Below are positions 51,886-60,055 of a stretch of 64,000 nucleotides of DNA, in pieces. The notes beneath the pieces were generated by a model. That model did no database searches and was not told where the DNA came from. It was given only the letters and a program-made list of their open reading frames with translations. The translations under genes were made by a program, and so were the position numbers. Source of the DNA: Kribbella monticola (GTDB lineage Bacteria > Actinomycetota > Actinomycetes > Propionibacteriales > Kribbellaceae); the NCBI RefSeq assembly GCF_003261635.1, contig NZ_QFXK01000026.1, positions 1 through 64,000 on the forward strand. The letters are read 5' to 3'. The first letter of the stretch is position 1. Each line of letters starts with the position of its first letter.

Positions 51886-53003
51886 GCCGCGCGACCTGTC
51901 AGCGGCAACCGGGCCGACACCTCGAACCCGCGACCGGGCAACGGACCGGCTCGCAGCGACCCGCCGTACAGGGCTACGCGTTCGCGGATGCCGATCAGTC
52001 CGTGGCCGATCGCCCCGCCGTCGTCCGGGCAGCCCGAGCCGTGGTCGGTGATCCTGATGGCCAACTCGGCCGGCCGGTAGTCCAGGAGCGCGTCGGCTGT
52101 CCCGGTCGCCGCATGCTTGACGACATTCGTCAGCGCCTCCTGAACGATCCGGTACGCCGAAAGGTCGACCCCAGCGGGCAGGGCAACCGGCTGGCCCGTC
52201 ACGATCAGCCGGACTCGCACCCCGGCCCGGCCGGTGTGTTCGATCAACTGATCCAGCATGCCCAGCCCGGGCGCGGGATCGAGCGTGGCTGGATCGTCCT
52301 GCTCCGACCGCAGTACGCCGAGCAGTTGGCGCAGCTCGGCGAGCGTCTGCCGACCGGCGGCCTCGATCGCGGCGAGTGCGGCGCGCGCCTCGGCCGGCTG
52401 CTCATCGATCACCAGATGGCCGTATCCCGCCTGCACGGTGATCACACTCATGCTGTGGGCAACGATGTCGTGCAGCTCGCGGGCGATCCGCATTCGCTCC
52501 TGCTGCAGCACCAGTTCACTGTCGCGCCGGCGCTGCTGGCCCACGACGTACCCCGTCACCCATGCCGCGGCAAACATCGTGCCGAACGGTACGACTGCGC
52601 CTGCCCGATCGACGTTGGGCAACGCCGTTCCGACAGCGCCCAGCTCAGCGGTCGCGAGCACCGCCAAGGCAGATCGCCGTGCGCCACTCCCTGCTACACG
52701 AAACAGCGCGTAGCAGAGCGGGACCAAGGCAACGAAGCCTAGCGACGCGTCGATCGGCGCGAGCAGGAGCGGCATCAATGCGCTCAGGAATGCCCACACC
52801 GGCCGCCGCCTGATCAGCATGATCGCCGCGGCTGACAGGGCTGTCCCCAGCACGGCCACCACCGGCTGCGGGCCCTTGTGCGTGAACAGCAGCCACGCAG
52901 CGCCGCCGTACGCCGCCGCCAGGCTGCCGTCCAGGGCAAGCACTTGCCCTGTCCGAGTCTCCATAGCCAGGACAGTAGGGCTCGGACTCGCCCTGGTCAT
53001 CAC
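51882..53003 (-). CDS. NarL-type sensor histidine kinase
   Basis: This membrane kinase of up to 373 residues has several hydrophobic segments (about 25-155), then the dimerisation helix with phospho-acceptor His178 (RIARELHDIVAHSMSV), the N-box EALTNVVKHA, and G-boxes DHGSGCPDDG and GHGLIGIRERVALYGG. It lacks a separate extracellular sensor, so it likely senses a membrane or internal signal. GTG 53003, ATG 53000 and ATG 52964 are all possible; GAGGAG lies next to the first two. It forms a two-gene unit with the response regulator and is divergent from the ABC transporter. Confidence 0.92.
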   Translation of the reverse strand: MMTRASPSPTVLAMETRTGQVLALDGSLAAAYGGAAWLLFTHKGPQPVVAVLGTALSAAAIMLIRRRPVWAFLSALMPLLLAPIDASLGFVALVPLCYALFRVAGSGARRSALAVLATAELGAVGTALPNVDRAGAVVPFGTMFAAAWVTGYVVGQQRRRDSELVLQQERMRIARELHDIVAHSMSVITVQAGYGHLVIDEQPAEARAALAAIEAAGRQTLAELRQLLGVLRSEQDDPATLDPAPGLGMLDQLIEHTGRAGVRVRLIVTGQPVALPAGVDLSAYRIVQEALTNVVKHAATGTADALLDYRPAELAIRITDHGSGCPDDGGAIGHGLIGIRERVALYGGSLRAGPLPGRGFEVSARLPLTGRAA

Positions 53004-53106
53004 TCCTCAGGCATACATCTGGAGAGCCATCTCAACCCACGGGTGGACGCAAATCTCTCCCGATGGGGCAATGCCCGGCCCACGCCGGCACGGACATCGT
53101 GGCTGC

Positions 53107-53832
53107 ATGATCGAAGTCCACGAACTCAGCAAGCGTTACCGTGCCAACCAAGCCGTCGACGGCCTCAGCTTCACCGTCCAGCCCGGCCAGGTCACGGCCT
53201 TCATCGGACCGAACGGCGCCGGCAAATCGACCACGTTCCGCATCCTGCTCGGCCTCGACCGCCCGAACAGCGGCCACGCCCTGATCGACAACAAGCCGTA
53301 CTGCGAACTCGAGCGGCCCGTACTCCGCGTAGGTGCCCTGCTCGACGCCAACGCGGCTCACCCAGGGCGCTCCGCGCGCAACCACCTTCTCTGCATCGCG
53401 CAAGCGGCAGAGATCGACAGCAAGCGAGTCACCGCAGTACTGGAACTGACCGGACTCGGCGAGGCAGGGAATCGCCGGGTCGGCGGCTACTCGCTGGGCA
53501 TGCGGCAGCGCCTCGGTATTGCGGCCGCCCTGCTCGGCGATCCCGCCGTGCTGTTGCTGGACGAGCCGGTCAACGGCCTCGACCCCGAAGGGGTGCGCTG
53601 GATCCGCCGGCTACTCCGTCAGTTGGCCGACGAAGGTCGGACCGTGTTCGTCTCCAGCCACCTGATGAGCGAGCTGCAACTGGTTGCCGACCATCTCATC
53701 GTGATCGGCCGAGGGCGCCTGATCGCCGACACCCCGTTGTCGGAGTTCACCGCCGGCGGACGGTCGCTGGAGGACGCATACCTGGAGCTGACCGCCGACG
53801 CCACGCAGTACCGCACGGAAAGGACGAACTGA
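53107..53832 (+). CDS. ABC transporter ATP-binding protein
   Basis: This 241-residue nucleotide-binding subunit has Walker A GPNGAGKS, signature YSLGMRQRLG (a variant of LSGGQ-type usage in exporters), Walker B LLLDEPVNGLDPEG, and switch His in VFVSSHLMSE. It belongs to the DrrA/CcmA-like exporter group that handles peptides, antibiotics or lipids. The permease gene starts within its stop codon (TGATG). The divergent two-component system probably regulates it. ATG at 53107 has no strong ribosome site. Confidence 0.92.
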   Translation: MIEVHELSKRYRANQAVDGLSFTVQPGQVTAFIGPNGAGKSTTFRILLGLDRPNSGHALIDNKPYCELERPVLRVGALLDANAAHPGRSARNHLLCIAQAAEIDSKRVTAVLELTGLGEAGNRRVGGYSLGMRQRLGIAAALLGDPAVLLLDEPVNGLDPEGVRWIRRLLRQLADEGRTVFVSSHLMSELQLVADHLIVIGRGRLIADTPLSEFTAGGRSLEDAYLELTADATQYRTERTN

Positions 53833-54590
53833 TGCTGCGCTCCGAATGGACCAAGCTCCGCTCCATCCGCTCGACGCCACTGACTCTGACGGCTGCCTTC
53901 GCGGTCGCAGTACTGGGCGGCCTGTTCTCGGCGACCGGCCGCGCGAAGGACTACCCGAGCTGGTCGGCCGTCGACAAAGCTGCCTTCGATCCGGTCAACC
54001 TGAGCTTCGATGGGCTCGCGTTCGCCCAGCTCGCTTTCGGCGTGATCGGGGTCCTCGCGATCAGTTCGGAGTACACGACAGGGCAGATCCGCACGACGTT
54101 CGCGGTGACTCCTCGGCGTCGGCAAGTCCTGCTGGGCAAGGCTTGCGTGCTCGGAGCGGTTGCGCTCGTCTGCGGCGAACTGCTGTCGCTCGTGAGCTTC
54201 GTGGTGGCTCAGCTCGGGCTGCGAAGCATCCACGTCGACGTGTCGCTCAGCGATCACGCGGCTCTGCGGGCAGTGGCCGGTGCAGGTGTTTATCTGACCG
54301 CCCTGACCCTGCTGGGCCTCGGTCTCGGCGCTCTGATCCGTCATACGGCGGGGGCGGTGAGCGCGATCTTCGGTCTGGTCTTCGTGGTCCCGCTCGTCGC
54401 CGCGAACTTGAAAGACTGGATCACCTGGCCGTCGAACTGGAACCTCTGGACCGCCGGCAACGCACTGATCTCCACCCGCCCTCCCGTGGACGGCGCTCCC
54501 TCGCCTTCGATGGGTCTCGTCATCTGTGTCCTGTACGCGCTGGTGCCCCTGGCCCTCGCCATGGTCTTGATCGACCGCCGCGACGCGTGA
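53832..54590 (+). CDS. ABC transporter permease
   Basis: This 252-residue membrane permease is of the ABC-2 type. It opens MLRSEWTKLRSIRSTPLTL, the standard first-helix signature of actinobacterial ABC-2 permeases, has six hydrophobic segments, and carries SSEYTTGQIRTTFAVTPRRRQVLLGKA in the conserved loop. It pairs with the ATP-binding subunit in a one-operon exporter. The substrate is unknown; the nearby DesK/DesR-like regulators suggest response to membrane stress or an antimicrobial. Confidence 0.9.
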   Translation: MLRSEWTKLRSIRSTPLTLTAAFAVAVLGGLFSATGRAKDYPSWSAVDKAAFDPVNLSFDGLAFAQLAFGVIGVLAISSEYTTGQIRTTFAVTPRRRQVLLGKACVLGAVALVCGELLSLVSFVVAQLGLRSIHVDVSLSDHAALRAVAGAGVYLTALTLLGLGLGALIRHTAGAVSAIFGLVFVVPLVAANLKDWITWPSNWNLWTAGNALISTRPPVDGAPSPSMGLVICVLYALVPLALAMVLIDRRDA

Positions 54591-54620
54591 CGGGGTTGCC
54601 AGCCAGCGCTCCGATCTGAG

Positions 54621-54640
54621 ATAGTCTCTGCACAGACAAT
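54621..54640. promoter_or_regulatory. Candidate MarR operator upstream of the SRPBCC/MarR operon
   Basis: A 20-bp imperfect palindrome, ATAGTCTCTG-CACAGACAAT (16 of 20 positions symmetric), lies 18 bases before the SRPBCC start. The MarR gene is the second gene of this operon, and MarR proteins usually control their own operon through such sites. Confidence 0.6.
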
Positions 54641-54658
54641 CTGCGGATGGAGTAAATC

Positions 54659-55078
54659 ATGTGGACAACCGAGTACACCCAGACCACGGACGCCGCACCC
54701 GAGGCGCTGTGGGAGCTGCTGCGCGACGTCGACGGCTGGGGGGCGTGGAACGAGGGCATCGAATCGATCGCCGTCGACGGTCCGGTCGCCGTGGGCGCCA
54801 CGTTCCAGATGAAGCCGCCGGGTGAGGATGCGGTCACCAGCAGGATCGTCGAATTGGAAGAGAAGCGGCTGATCACGGACGTCACCGAGCTGGGCGACCT
54901 GGCGATCCGCGTGGCGCACCAGCTCGACCCGGCGCCCGGTGGCGAGACGACGGTGACCTTCCGGATGGAGATCAGCGGACCCGCCGCGGACAGCATCGGC
55001 GAAGAGATCGGGACCGCGATCTCGGCCGACTTCCCGAACGTCATCGCCGCTCTCGTCGCGGCCGCACGGGCACGGTAG
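54659..55078 (+). CDS. SRPBCC domain protein
   Basis: This 139-residue START/polyketide-cyclase-fold protein opens TEYTQTTDAAPEALWELLRDVDGWGAWNEGIE, which is characteristic. The middle (VGATFQMKPPGEDAVTSRIVELEEKRLITD) and the long C-terminal helix DFPNVIAALVAAARAR also fit. It is the first gene of a three-gene unit with a MarR regulator and a DNA glycosylase-like gene. A GGAG site precedes the ATG by six bases. It may bind an aromatic or lipid compound that MarR also senses, which is inference. Confidence 0.87.
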   Translation: MWTTEYTQTTDAAPEALWELLRDVDGWGAWNEGIESIAVDGPVAVGATFQMKPPGEDAVTSRIVELEEKRLITDVTELGDLAIRVAHQLDPAPGGETTVTFRMEISGPAADSIGEEIGTAISADFPNVIAALVAAARAR

Positions 55079-55087
55079 GGGCCAGCG

Positions 55088-55537
55088 ATGGTCCAGCAAC
55101 CGGAGGAAAGCTCGGGCTTCTTGCTGTGGCACGTCACCCTGCGCTGGCAGCGCGCGGTCACCACCACGCTCAAGCCGCTCGGGCTAACCCACGTCCAGTT
55201 CGTCCTGCTGGCGAGCACCTGGTGGCTCAATCAGCACGACGAGCAACCAAGTCAGGCCGCGGTCTCTGCTTTCGCCGGCATCGACGTGAAGATGGCGTCG
55301 CAAGTCATCCGGACCCTGGAGAGCAAGGGCCTGATCACCCGCCAGATCGACTCGGCGGACAGCCGGGCCCGTCGGCTCGTGGTCACCGAAGCGGGCGCCG
55401 CACTCGCGCCGAAAGCCGTGGAGGCCGTGGAGGCAGTAGATGCCGCCCTGCTCGAACCGCTCTCCGGAGCGGAGGCGCGAGCCTTCACCAAGTCGCTGCG
55501 GCGGCTTCGCACCAAGCACACCGAGGAGCAGTCATGA
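55088..55537 (+). CDS. MarR-family regulator
   Basis: This 149-residue winged-helix regulator has MarR landmarks: LGLTHVQFVLLASTWWL, the recognition helix within AAVSAFAGIDVKMASQVIRTLESKGLITRQIDSADSRARRLVVTEAG, and a dimerisation helix at each end. It lies nine bases after the SRPBCC gene and overlaps the start of the glycosylase gene (ATGA). The palindrome at 54621-54640 is its likely target. Confidence 0.9.
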   Translation: MVQQPEESSGFLLWHVTLRWQRAVTTTLKPLGLTHVQFVLLASTWWLNQHDEQPSQAAVSAFAGIDVKMASQVIRTLESKGLITRQIDSADSRARRLVVTEAGAALAPKAVEAVEAVDAALLEPLSGAEARAFTKSLRRLRTKHTEEQS

Positions 55538-56445
55538 GCGACGTCGGCCCGACCCGCAGCTTCACGATCGTTCCGGTCGGCGACTTCTCGCTGACGGAGT
55601 CGGCTCTGTTCGGCTTCGGCCAGCGAATGGATGCCGGCAAAGCGCAGTACGACGGCGTGATGCGGCTGGCCTTCTGCTTGGACGACTACAGCGGCCAGGT
55701 AGGCGTCGAACTGCGGCAGGACGACACCGGCGTACATGGTGTGGTGCACGGCTCCGGCGACCTGGAAGCCATTCAGCGCCAGGTCGCTCGCGTTCTCTCG
55801 CTCGATCAGGACGCCCGAAGCTTCGCCGACGTGGGGCGGCGTGATCCGGTGATCGGCGCGCTGCAGGCGGCTGCTCCTGGACTTCGCCCGCCGCTGTTCT
55901 ACTCGCCGTACGAAGCGACTGTCTGGTCGGTACTCAGTGCGCGTCGCCCAGGCACGCAGATGGCGACCGTGCGAGCGGCGCTGAGCGAAGCCCATGGGGC
56001 GACCTTCGACCTTGCCGGGCAGCGTCTTGCCGCGTTGCCGACGCCGTCGCAGCTGCTGGCGATCGAGGACTTCCCTGGCATCGACGCCGACCGGCTGTCG
56101 CGCATGCACGGCGTCGCCCAGGCCGCTCTGGACGGCCTGCTCGACGTGGACCGGCTACAGGGCCTCGATACTGAGACGGCGATGGCCGAAGTACAACGCA
56201 TCAAGGGGATCGGGCCCTTCTACGCAACGCTTATCGTCATCCGCGCTACCGGTCGCACCGACTCGTTGGCCGCCAACGAACCTCGGCTGCGAGCACTCGT
56301 CCGCGACCTCTACCAACTCCCCCACGACCCCACCGAGGCAGAACTCGAAACCATCGCCGAGCCCTGGCGTCCTTGGCGGACCTGGACAACCGTTCTCATC
56401 CGCGCCGCGGGCCCTCGCGTGCTCTCCGGCCACAGCTCTAGTTAA
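55534..56445 (+). CDS. DNA-3-methyladenine glycosylase-like (AlkA/HhH-GPD) protein
   Basis: This 303-residue protein is of the AlkA-type helix-hairpin-helix superfamily. The N-terminal strand-rich domain precedes the helical core, and the HhH motif is readable as RIKGIGPFYATLIVIRATG. The residue pair that contains the catalytic Asp in AlkA (DD after the FLP stretch) reads Asn-Glu here (SLAANEPRLR), so activity is uncertain. It overlaps the MarR gene by four bases, suggesting that the operon is regulated by it. Base-excision repair of alkylated DNA would be its role if active. Confidence 0.8.
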   Translation: MSDVGPTRSFTIVPVGDFSLTESALFGFGQRMDAGKAQYDGVMRLAFCLDDYSGQVGVELRQDDTGVHGVVHGSGDLEAIQRQVARVLSLDQDARSFADVGRRDPVIGALQAAAPGLRPPLFYSPYEATVWSVLSARRPGTQMATVRAALSEAHGATFDLAGQRLAALPTPSQLLAIEDFPGIDADRLSRMHGVAQAALDGLLDVDRLQGLDTETAMAEVQRIKGIGPFYATLIVIRATGRTDSLAANEPRLRALVRDLYQLPHDPTEAELETIAEPWRPWRTWTTVLIRAAGPRVLSGHSSS

Positions 56446-57404
56446 GCGTTGCGTTTGACGTTCCGAAGTACCGGAGCGCTTTCGACGGTGCGAATGCCGG
56501 GCAGTTGCGCGATGCGGTCGGTCAGAAACGAGTAGAGCGCGGTCGAATGCGGGCCGGCAACGGCGGCGTACAGGTTGGTCGGACCGGTTGTCGCCGCCAC
56601 GTAGCCGACCTGCGGATCGGCGGCGAGAGCATTGCCGACTGTTTCGAGAGACGCCGGCTCTACCGTTGCCCAGAGCAAGAACCATGATCGGGTGGCGGAA
56701 AAGATGCGCTCGTCGATTTCTGTCTCGAAGGTGAGCAGGCCGTGCTGGACGAGTTCGATGATGCGCCGCCGTACTGAGGATTGCGATCGATGAGTGACCG
56801 TTGCGAGCTGCGACAACTCCGTTCTCGCGTCGGCGGCAAGGGCCTTGAGCAACGGTTCGTCTGCCGCACCGATGGCGACCGGCTGATCGGGTACCCGCTT
56901 TGGCGGCGATCCAAGTTCTGCAATCTGCTGGGCGGTGAGCCCGCTGTGGTCGGCGACCATCAATTGGAGACCGCGCGAGAAAGTACGCAGTAGCTGGTGA
57001 GCGGTGACGCTTTTGACCTGAGGGGTTCGGGGCAGACGATCCAGAAGAAGTGCCTGCTCCTCGTCCTTGTTGCCGTTGACCATGCAGACGATCTCGGCCC
57101 CGCCCGAGGTCAGCCGAACCCACGCGGTGTCGTCCCGCCGAGCCAGCGCCGCTGCGACCGTGGCAGTCGAATTCGGCGAGCACTGCAGCCGTAGAAGCCA
57201 CGGCGCATGGCCGCCCAGGTGAGGATCGACCAAGCCACGCACCTTCAATCCGCCCGACGACCGCAACCGGCTGTACCGGCGCGCCACCGTCTGATCGGAC
57301 ACCCCGATCACCGCGGCGATGCGGCTGAACGGGATTCTCGCCTGGAGCTGGAGCGCATGGATGATCTGGTAATCCACGGCATCGAACATGTCGGAAGACA
57401 CCAC
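56442..57404 (-). CDS. Lrp/AsnC-family regulator, tandem HTH
   Basis: This 320-residue protein has two AsnC-type halves. The first HTH is VDYQIIHALQLQARIPFSRIAAVIGVSDQTVARRYSRLRSSG and its ligand domain ends near residue 150. The second HTH is DEPLLKALAADARTELSQLATVTHRSQSSVRRRIIELVQHG, followed by another RAM-like domain. This doubled architecture is known from actinobacterial Lrp proteins. Stop codons of this gene and the convergent glycosylase gene overlap by four bases. GTG 57404 or ATG 57389 may start it. It is divergent from a DoxX-like gene, which it may control. Confidence 0.87.
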   Translation of the reverse strand: MVSSDMFDAVDYQIIHALQLQARIPFSRIAAVIGVSDQTVARRYSRLRSSGGLKVRGLVDPHLGGHAPWLLRLQCSPNSTATVAAALARRDDTAWVRLTSGGAEIVCMVNGNKDEEQALLLDRLPRTPQVKSVTAHQLLRTFSRGLQLMVADHSGLTAQQIAELGSPPKRVPDQPVAIGAADEPLLKALAADARTELSQLATVTHRSQSSVRRRIIELVQHGLLTFETEIDERIFSATRSWFLLWATVEPASLETVGNALAADPQVGYVAATTGPTNLYAAVAGPHSTALYSFLTDRIAQLPGIRTVESAPVLRNVKRNA

Positions 57405-57516
57405 ACCACGCTACCCGCTGTCGAATCGGTTCACTTCACCGACCTTTGCTCACTCGATCCATCCTCGCCGCGCCAGAGTTGCGCTGTGTCCGTCAGTCCG
57501 GATCGGAGGATCTGCC

Positions 57517-57879
57517 ATGTACGTCGCGTACGCCGTCGTCGTCACCGTCACGGCCTTGGCAAACCTCGCCATGGTCGTCGCCGACCTCGCCCGCGCCGAC
57601 TTCGTCCTGTCCAACATGTGCGAACTCGGCCTCAACCCCGCCCACCTGACCCCGCTGGCAGCCCTCAAAACAGCCGGGAGCGCCGGTCTCCTCCTGGGCT
57701 TCGCGCACCTCTACCCGATCGCCATCCCCGCTGCCATCGGCCTCGTAGCCTTCTTCACCGGCGCCGTCATCACCCACCTCCGCGCCCGAGTCCTCTACAA
57801 CCTCGCCTTCCCCCTCACCTACCTGGCCCTGGCCACCGCCTCCCTCACCCTCACCCTCCTGCACGCCAACAGCCAATGA
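57517..57879 (+). CDS. DoxX-like small membrane protein
   Basis: This 120-residue protein has four hydrophobic segments: VAYAVVVTVTALANLAMVVADLA, LTPLAALKTAGSAGLLLG, IAIPAAIGLVAFFTGAVITHLRAR and ALATASLTLTLL. The order and the GSAGLLLG/HLRAR features match the DoxX_2 family, whose members are often next to regulators and redox enzymes. GGAGGA lies seven bases before ATG 57517, which fixes the start. It is divergent from the Lrp gene. Confidence 0.85.
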   Translation: MYVAYAVVVTVTALANLAMVVADLARADFVLSNMCELGLNPAHLTPLAALKTAGSAGLLLGFAHLYPIAIPAAIGLVAFFTGAVITHLRARVLYNLAFPLTYLALATASLTLTLLHANSQ

Positions 57880-57994
57880 ACGCGTGGACATCGCGAGGAG
57901 CGCACAGGATCTGGCGCTGCGATCCGCCATTGCTTCGATAGCGCACCGACCGGGAAGCGGCTCGCTGCACGGCGTCAGCGATCATGAGCGCGTG

Positions 57995-58951
57995 ATGCAC
58001 CTTCGACTCATCGTCCCGCCGGACTGCACCGACCTGGTCGTCGACACCCTCCTGAACGACGCGCGAGTGACCAACATCGTTGCTCTTCCCGGCGCCGCCA
58101 AACGGCCGGCCGGCGACGTCGTGCACTGCGACGTGACCCGCGAGGCAACCTCCGACATCCTTGCCTGGCTCAAGTCCCAAGGGATCTACGACCAGGGCGC
58201 AGTCGCGCTGACCACCGTCGACGCGTCCCCGTCACGCAACGCCCGAGAGACCGAGGAGGCCGCCCCAGGAGCGCCCGACGATGCCGTCGTCTGGGACGCG
58301 GTGGTCGATCAGGGGTACGCCGAGGCACGCGGCTCCTGGGCGTTCTACGCGTTCTTGACTCTCGCCACGATGATCGCCGCGATCGCCGTCGTCACCGACT
58401 CGTCGATCCTCGTGGTCGGGGCGATGGTCGTCGGACCGGAATTCGGCGTCGTCGCCGCCTTGGCACTCGGCCTCGCCCTGCGGCGGTCGAATCTCGCCTC
58501 GCGCTCGCTCATCCTGCTCGTCAAAGGTTTCCTGCTGGCAATCCTGCTCACCACCCTCGCCGCCCTCCTGGCCCGGACCGTAGGCTGGATCGACGCCAGT
58601 GACGTGACCGCGGCGCGACCGCTCACCGGCTTTATCTGGCGCCCCGACAAGTGGTCCGCAGTCGTCGCCGTCCTGGCCGGCTGTGCCGGTGTCCTGTCGC
58701 AAACCGCCGGCCGGTCCAACGCCTTGGTCGGTGTCTTCATCTCAGTCACCACCGTGCCGGCCGCCGGCGACCTGGCACTATCCACCGCCGTCTGGGCGCC
58801 GCAGCAGATCGGTGGTTCAGCCGCCCAACTCGGCATCAACCTCGCAGGCATGACCTGCGCAGGAGTCGCAACCCTGATCCTCCAGCGCTCGATCTGGCAC
58901 CTCCTCGCCGCCCGCAAAGAGCCCCAGCGAAGCGCCCAGCACCATGATTGA
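57995..58951 (+). CDS. DUF389 family membrane protein
   Basis: This 318-residue protein consists of a small N-terminal soluble domain (HLRLIVPPDCTDLVVDTLLNDARVTNIVALPGA) and a membrane part starting near residue 110. The membrane part carries SWAFYAFLTLATMIAAIAVVTDSSILVVGAMVVGPEFGVVAALALGLALRR, the DUF389 signature, followed by five more segments. Function is unknown. ATG at 57995 starts exactly at the domain; GTG at 57992 would add one residue. The gene follows DoxX by 115 bases. Confidence 0.88.
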   Translation: MHLRLIVPPDCTDLVVDTLLNDARVTNIVALPGAAKRPAGDVVHCDVTREATSDILAWLKSQGIYDQGAVALTTVDASPSRNARETEEAAPGAPDDAVVWDAVVDQGYAEARGSWAFYAFLTLATMIAAIAVVTDSSILVVGAMVVGPEFGVVAALALGLALRRSNLASRSLILLVKGFLLAILLTTLAALLARTVGWIDASDVTAARPLTGFIWRPDKWSAVVAVLAGCAGVLSQTAGRSNALVGVFISVTTVPAAGDLALSTAVWAPQQIGGSAAQLGINLAGMTCAGVATLILQRSIWHLLAARKEPQRSAQHHD

Positions 58952-58989
58952 AGGCTGTTGATCGTGGCGCCTGAGGCTGACCATGAGGT

Positions 58990-59514
58990 ATGGAGAAGGA
59001 GCTGGTGCACGCGGAGTTCGAGCGGGTTCGGCTGGAGTTCCGGCAGCTTGTAGACAGTGCTGACAGTGCCGGTTTGCGGCGGCTCTCGAACGGAACACGG
59101 TGGACCAATCGCCAGTTGTTGTTCCACATGTTGCTGGGTTACCTGATCATGCGGGCCTTACTAGGGCTCGTCCGGATGTTCGGACGGCTGCCTCCGGGAG
59201 TCAGTCGCTGGTACGCGCAGCTACTGAACGCGGGGACCAGGCCGTTCGACGTGGTGAACTTCATCGGCTCGTACTGCGGTGGGAGCGTGCTGAGCCCCGA
59301 TCGCATGACGAAGATGTTCGACCACGTGATCGCCAAGCTGCACAGGAGATTGGACGCCGAGACCGAAGCGGATCTTGCGCGAGGTATGCACTACCCGACC
59401 CGATGGGACCCGTTCTTCAAGGACTACATGACCCTGGCCGACGTCTACCGCTTCCCCACCCGGCACTTCGACTTCCACCAACGCCAGCTCACCCTGACCC
59501 AACCCTCGGACTGA
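58990..59514 (+). CDS. DinB-superfamily (metal-binding four-helix) protein
   Basis: This 174-residue protein starts ELVHAEFERVRLEFRQLVDSADSAGLRRLSNGTRWTNRQLLFHMLLGYLIM. It contains the DinB/YfiT-type W-T-x-x-x-L-x-H-M signature, then LHRRLDAE and a distal RHFDFHQRQL. The three His positions are spaced as in DinB-like metal-binding proteins, which include thiol S-transferases such as mycothiol-dependent enzymes. The substrate is not known; a thiol-dependent role is plausible in actinobacteria. It is convergent with the GlcG-like gene. Confidence 0.78.
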   Translation: MEKELVHAEFERVRLEFRQLVDSADSAGLRRLSNGTRWTNRQLLFHMLLGYLIMRALLGLVRMFGRLPPGVSRWYAQLLNAGTRPFDVVNFIGSYCGGSVLSPDRMTKMFDHVIAKLHRRLDAETEADLARGMHYPTRWDPFFKDYMTLADVYRFPTRHFDFHQRQLTLTQPSD

Positions 59515-59537
59515 GGGGCCGGCCTGGTGAAACAGGC

Positions 59538-59957
59538 CTATGCCGACGCGGACGGAGACAGCGAGCCGACCGCGACATCGGCGCACTCGTCATCCTGTGC
59601 GAGCGTCCCTCCCGCGATCGCGATCGCACCGACGACGACATCGCCGCGCCGGATCAGCCGAGCGGCCCTGCCTGCCACGATAGGTGTTCCCGCCACGCCG
59701 GCTATCTGCGCGAACACCGCCGGATATGCCTGCTGCAGACCCATCAGGTCACTGTCGTCGCGCCGAAACAGCGCAACGCTGGATGCTTTCGCCGAGGCGA
59801 CGCGGGGCGACATCGGCGAAGCGCCGTCCATGCGATCGAGAACCTGCAGGTGCCCGCCGTCGTCGACGATTGCGACCGTGATCGTCGCGCCGATCGCGGC
59901 AGCGTGCTCGCGCACGCGATCGCTGACAACCCGGGCTTCGTCCAAAGTGAGCGACAT
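59538..59957 (-). CDS. GlcG/HbpS-family protein
   Basis: This 139-residue heme-degrading-like (GlcG/HbpS, PduO-C-type) protein starts MSLTLDEARVVSDRVREHAAAIGATITVAIVDDGGHLQVLDRMDGA and shows the conserved AKASSVALFRR and GVAGTPIVAGRAARLI. Family members bind heme or cobalamin-like ligands and can be extracellular; this one lacks a signal peptide. ATG at 59957 follows an AGGAAC site. The 98-bp gap to the divergent MarR gene holds three related operators, so it is the likely target of that regulator. Confidence 0.87.
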   Translation of the reverse strand: MSLTLDEARVVSDRVREHAAAIGATITVAIVDDGGHLQVLDRMDGASPMSPRVASAKASSVALFRRDDSDLMGLQQAYPAVFAQIAGVAGTPIVAGRAARLIRRGDVVVGAIAIAGGTLAQDDECADVAVGSLSPSASA

Positions 59958-59976
59958 CGTTCCTACCTTCAATCTC

Positions 59977-60033
59977 TTGGATCGACCAATCTTGGTCCAC
60001 CCAAGAGTAGATCAGGTTCGTTGGATGAGCCAA
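59977..60033. promoter_or_regulatory. Three TTGG-N5-CCAA operators between GlcG and MarR genes
   Basis: TTGG-N5-CCAA occurs at 59977-59989, 59992-60004 and 60021-60033, each a 13-bp inverted repeat. The third overlaps the expected -35 region of the MarR gene; the first two flank the GlcG start region. Three exact copies in 57 bases strongly suggest binding sites for the divergently encoded MarR protein. Confidence 0.75.
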
Positions 60034-60055
60034 GGGATTGACCTAAACTTCGTGC

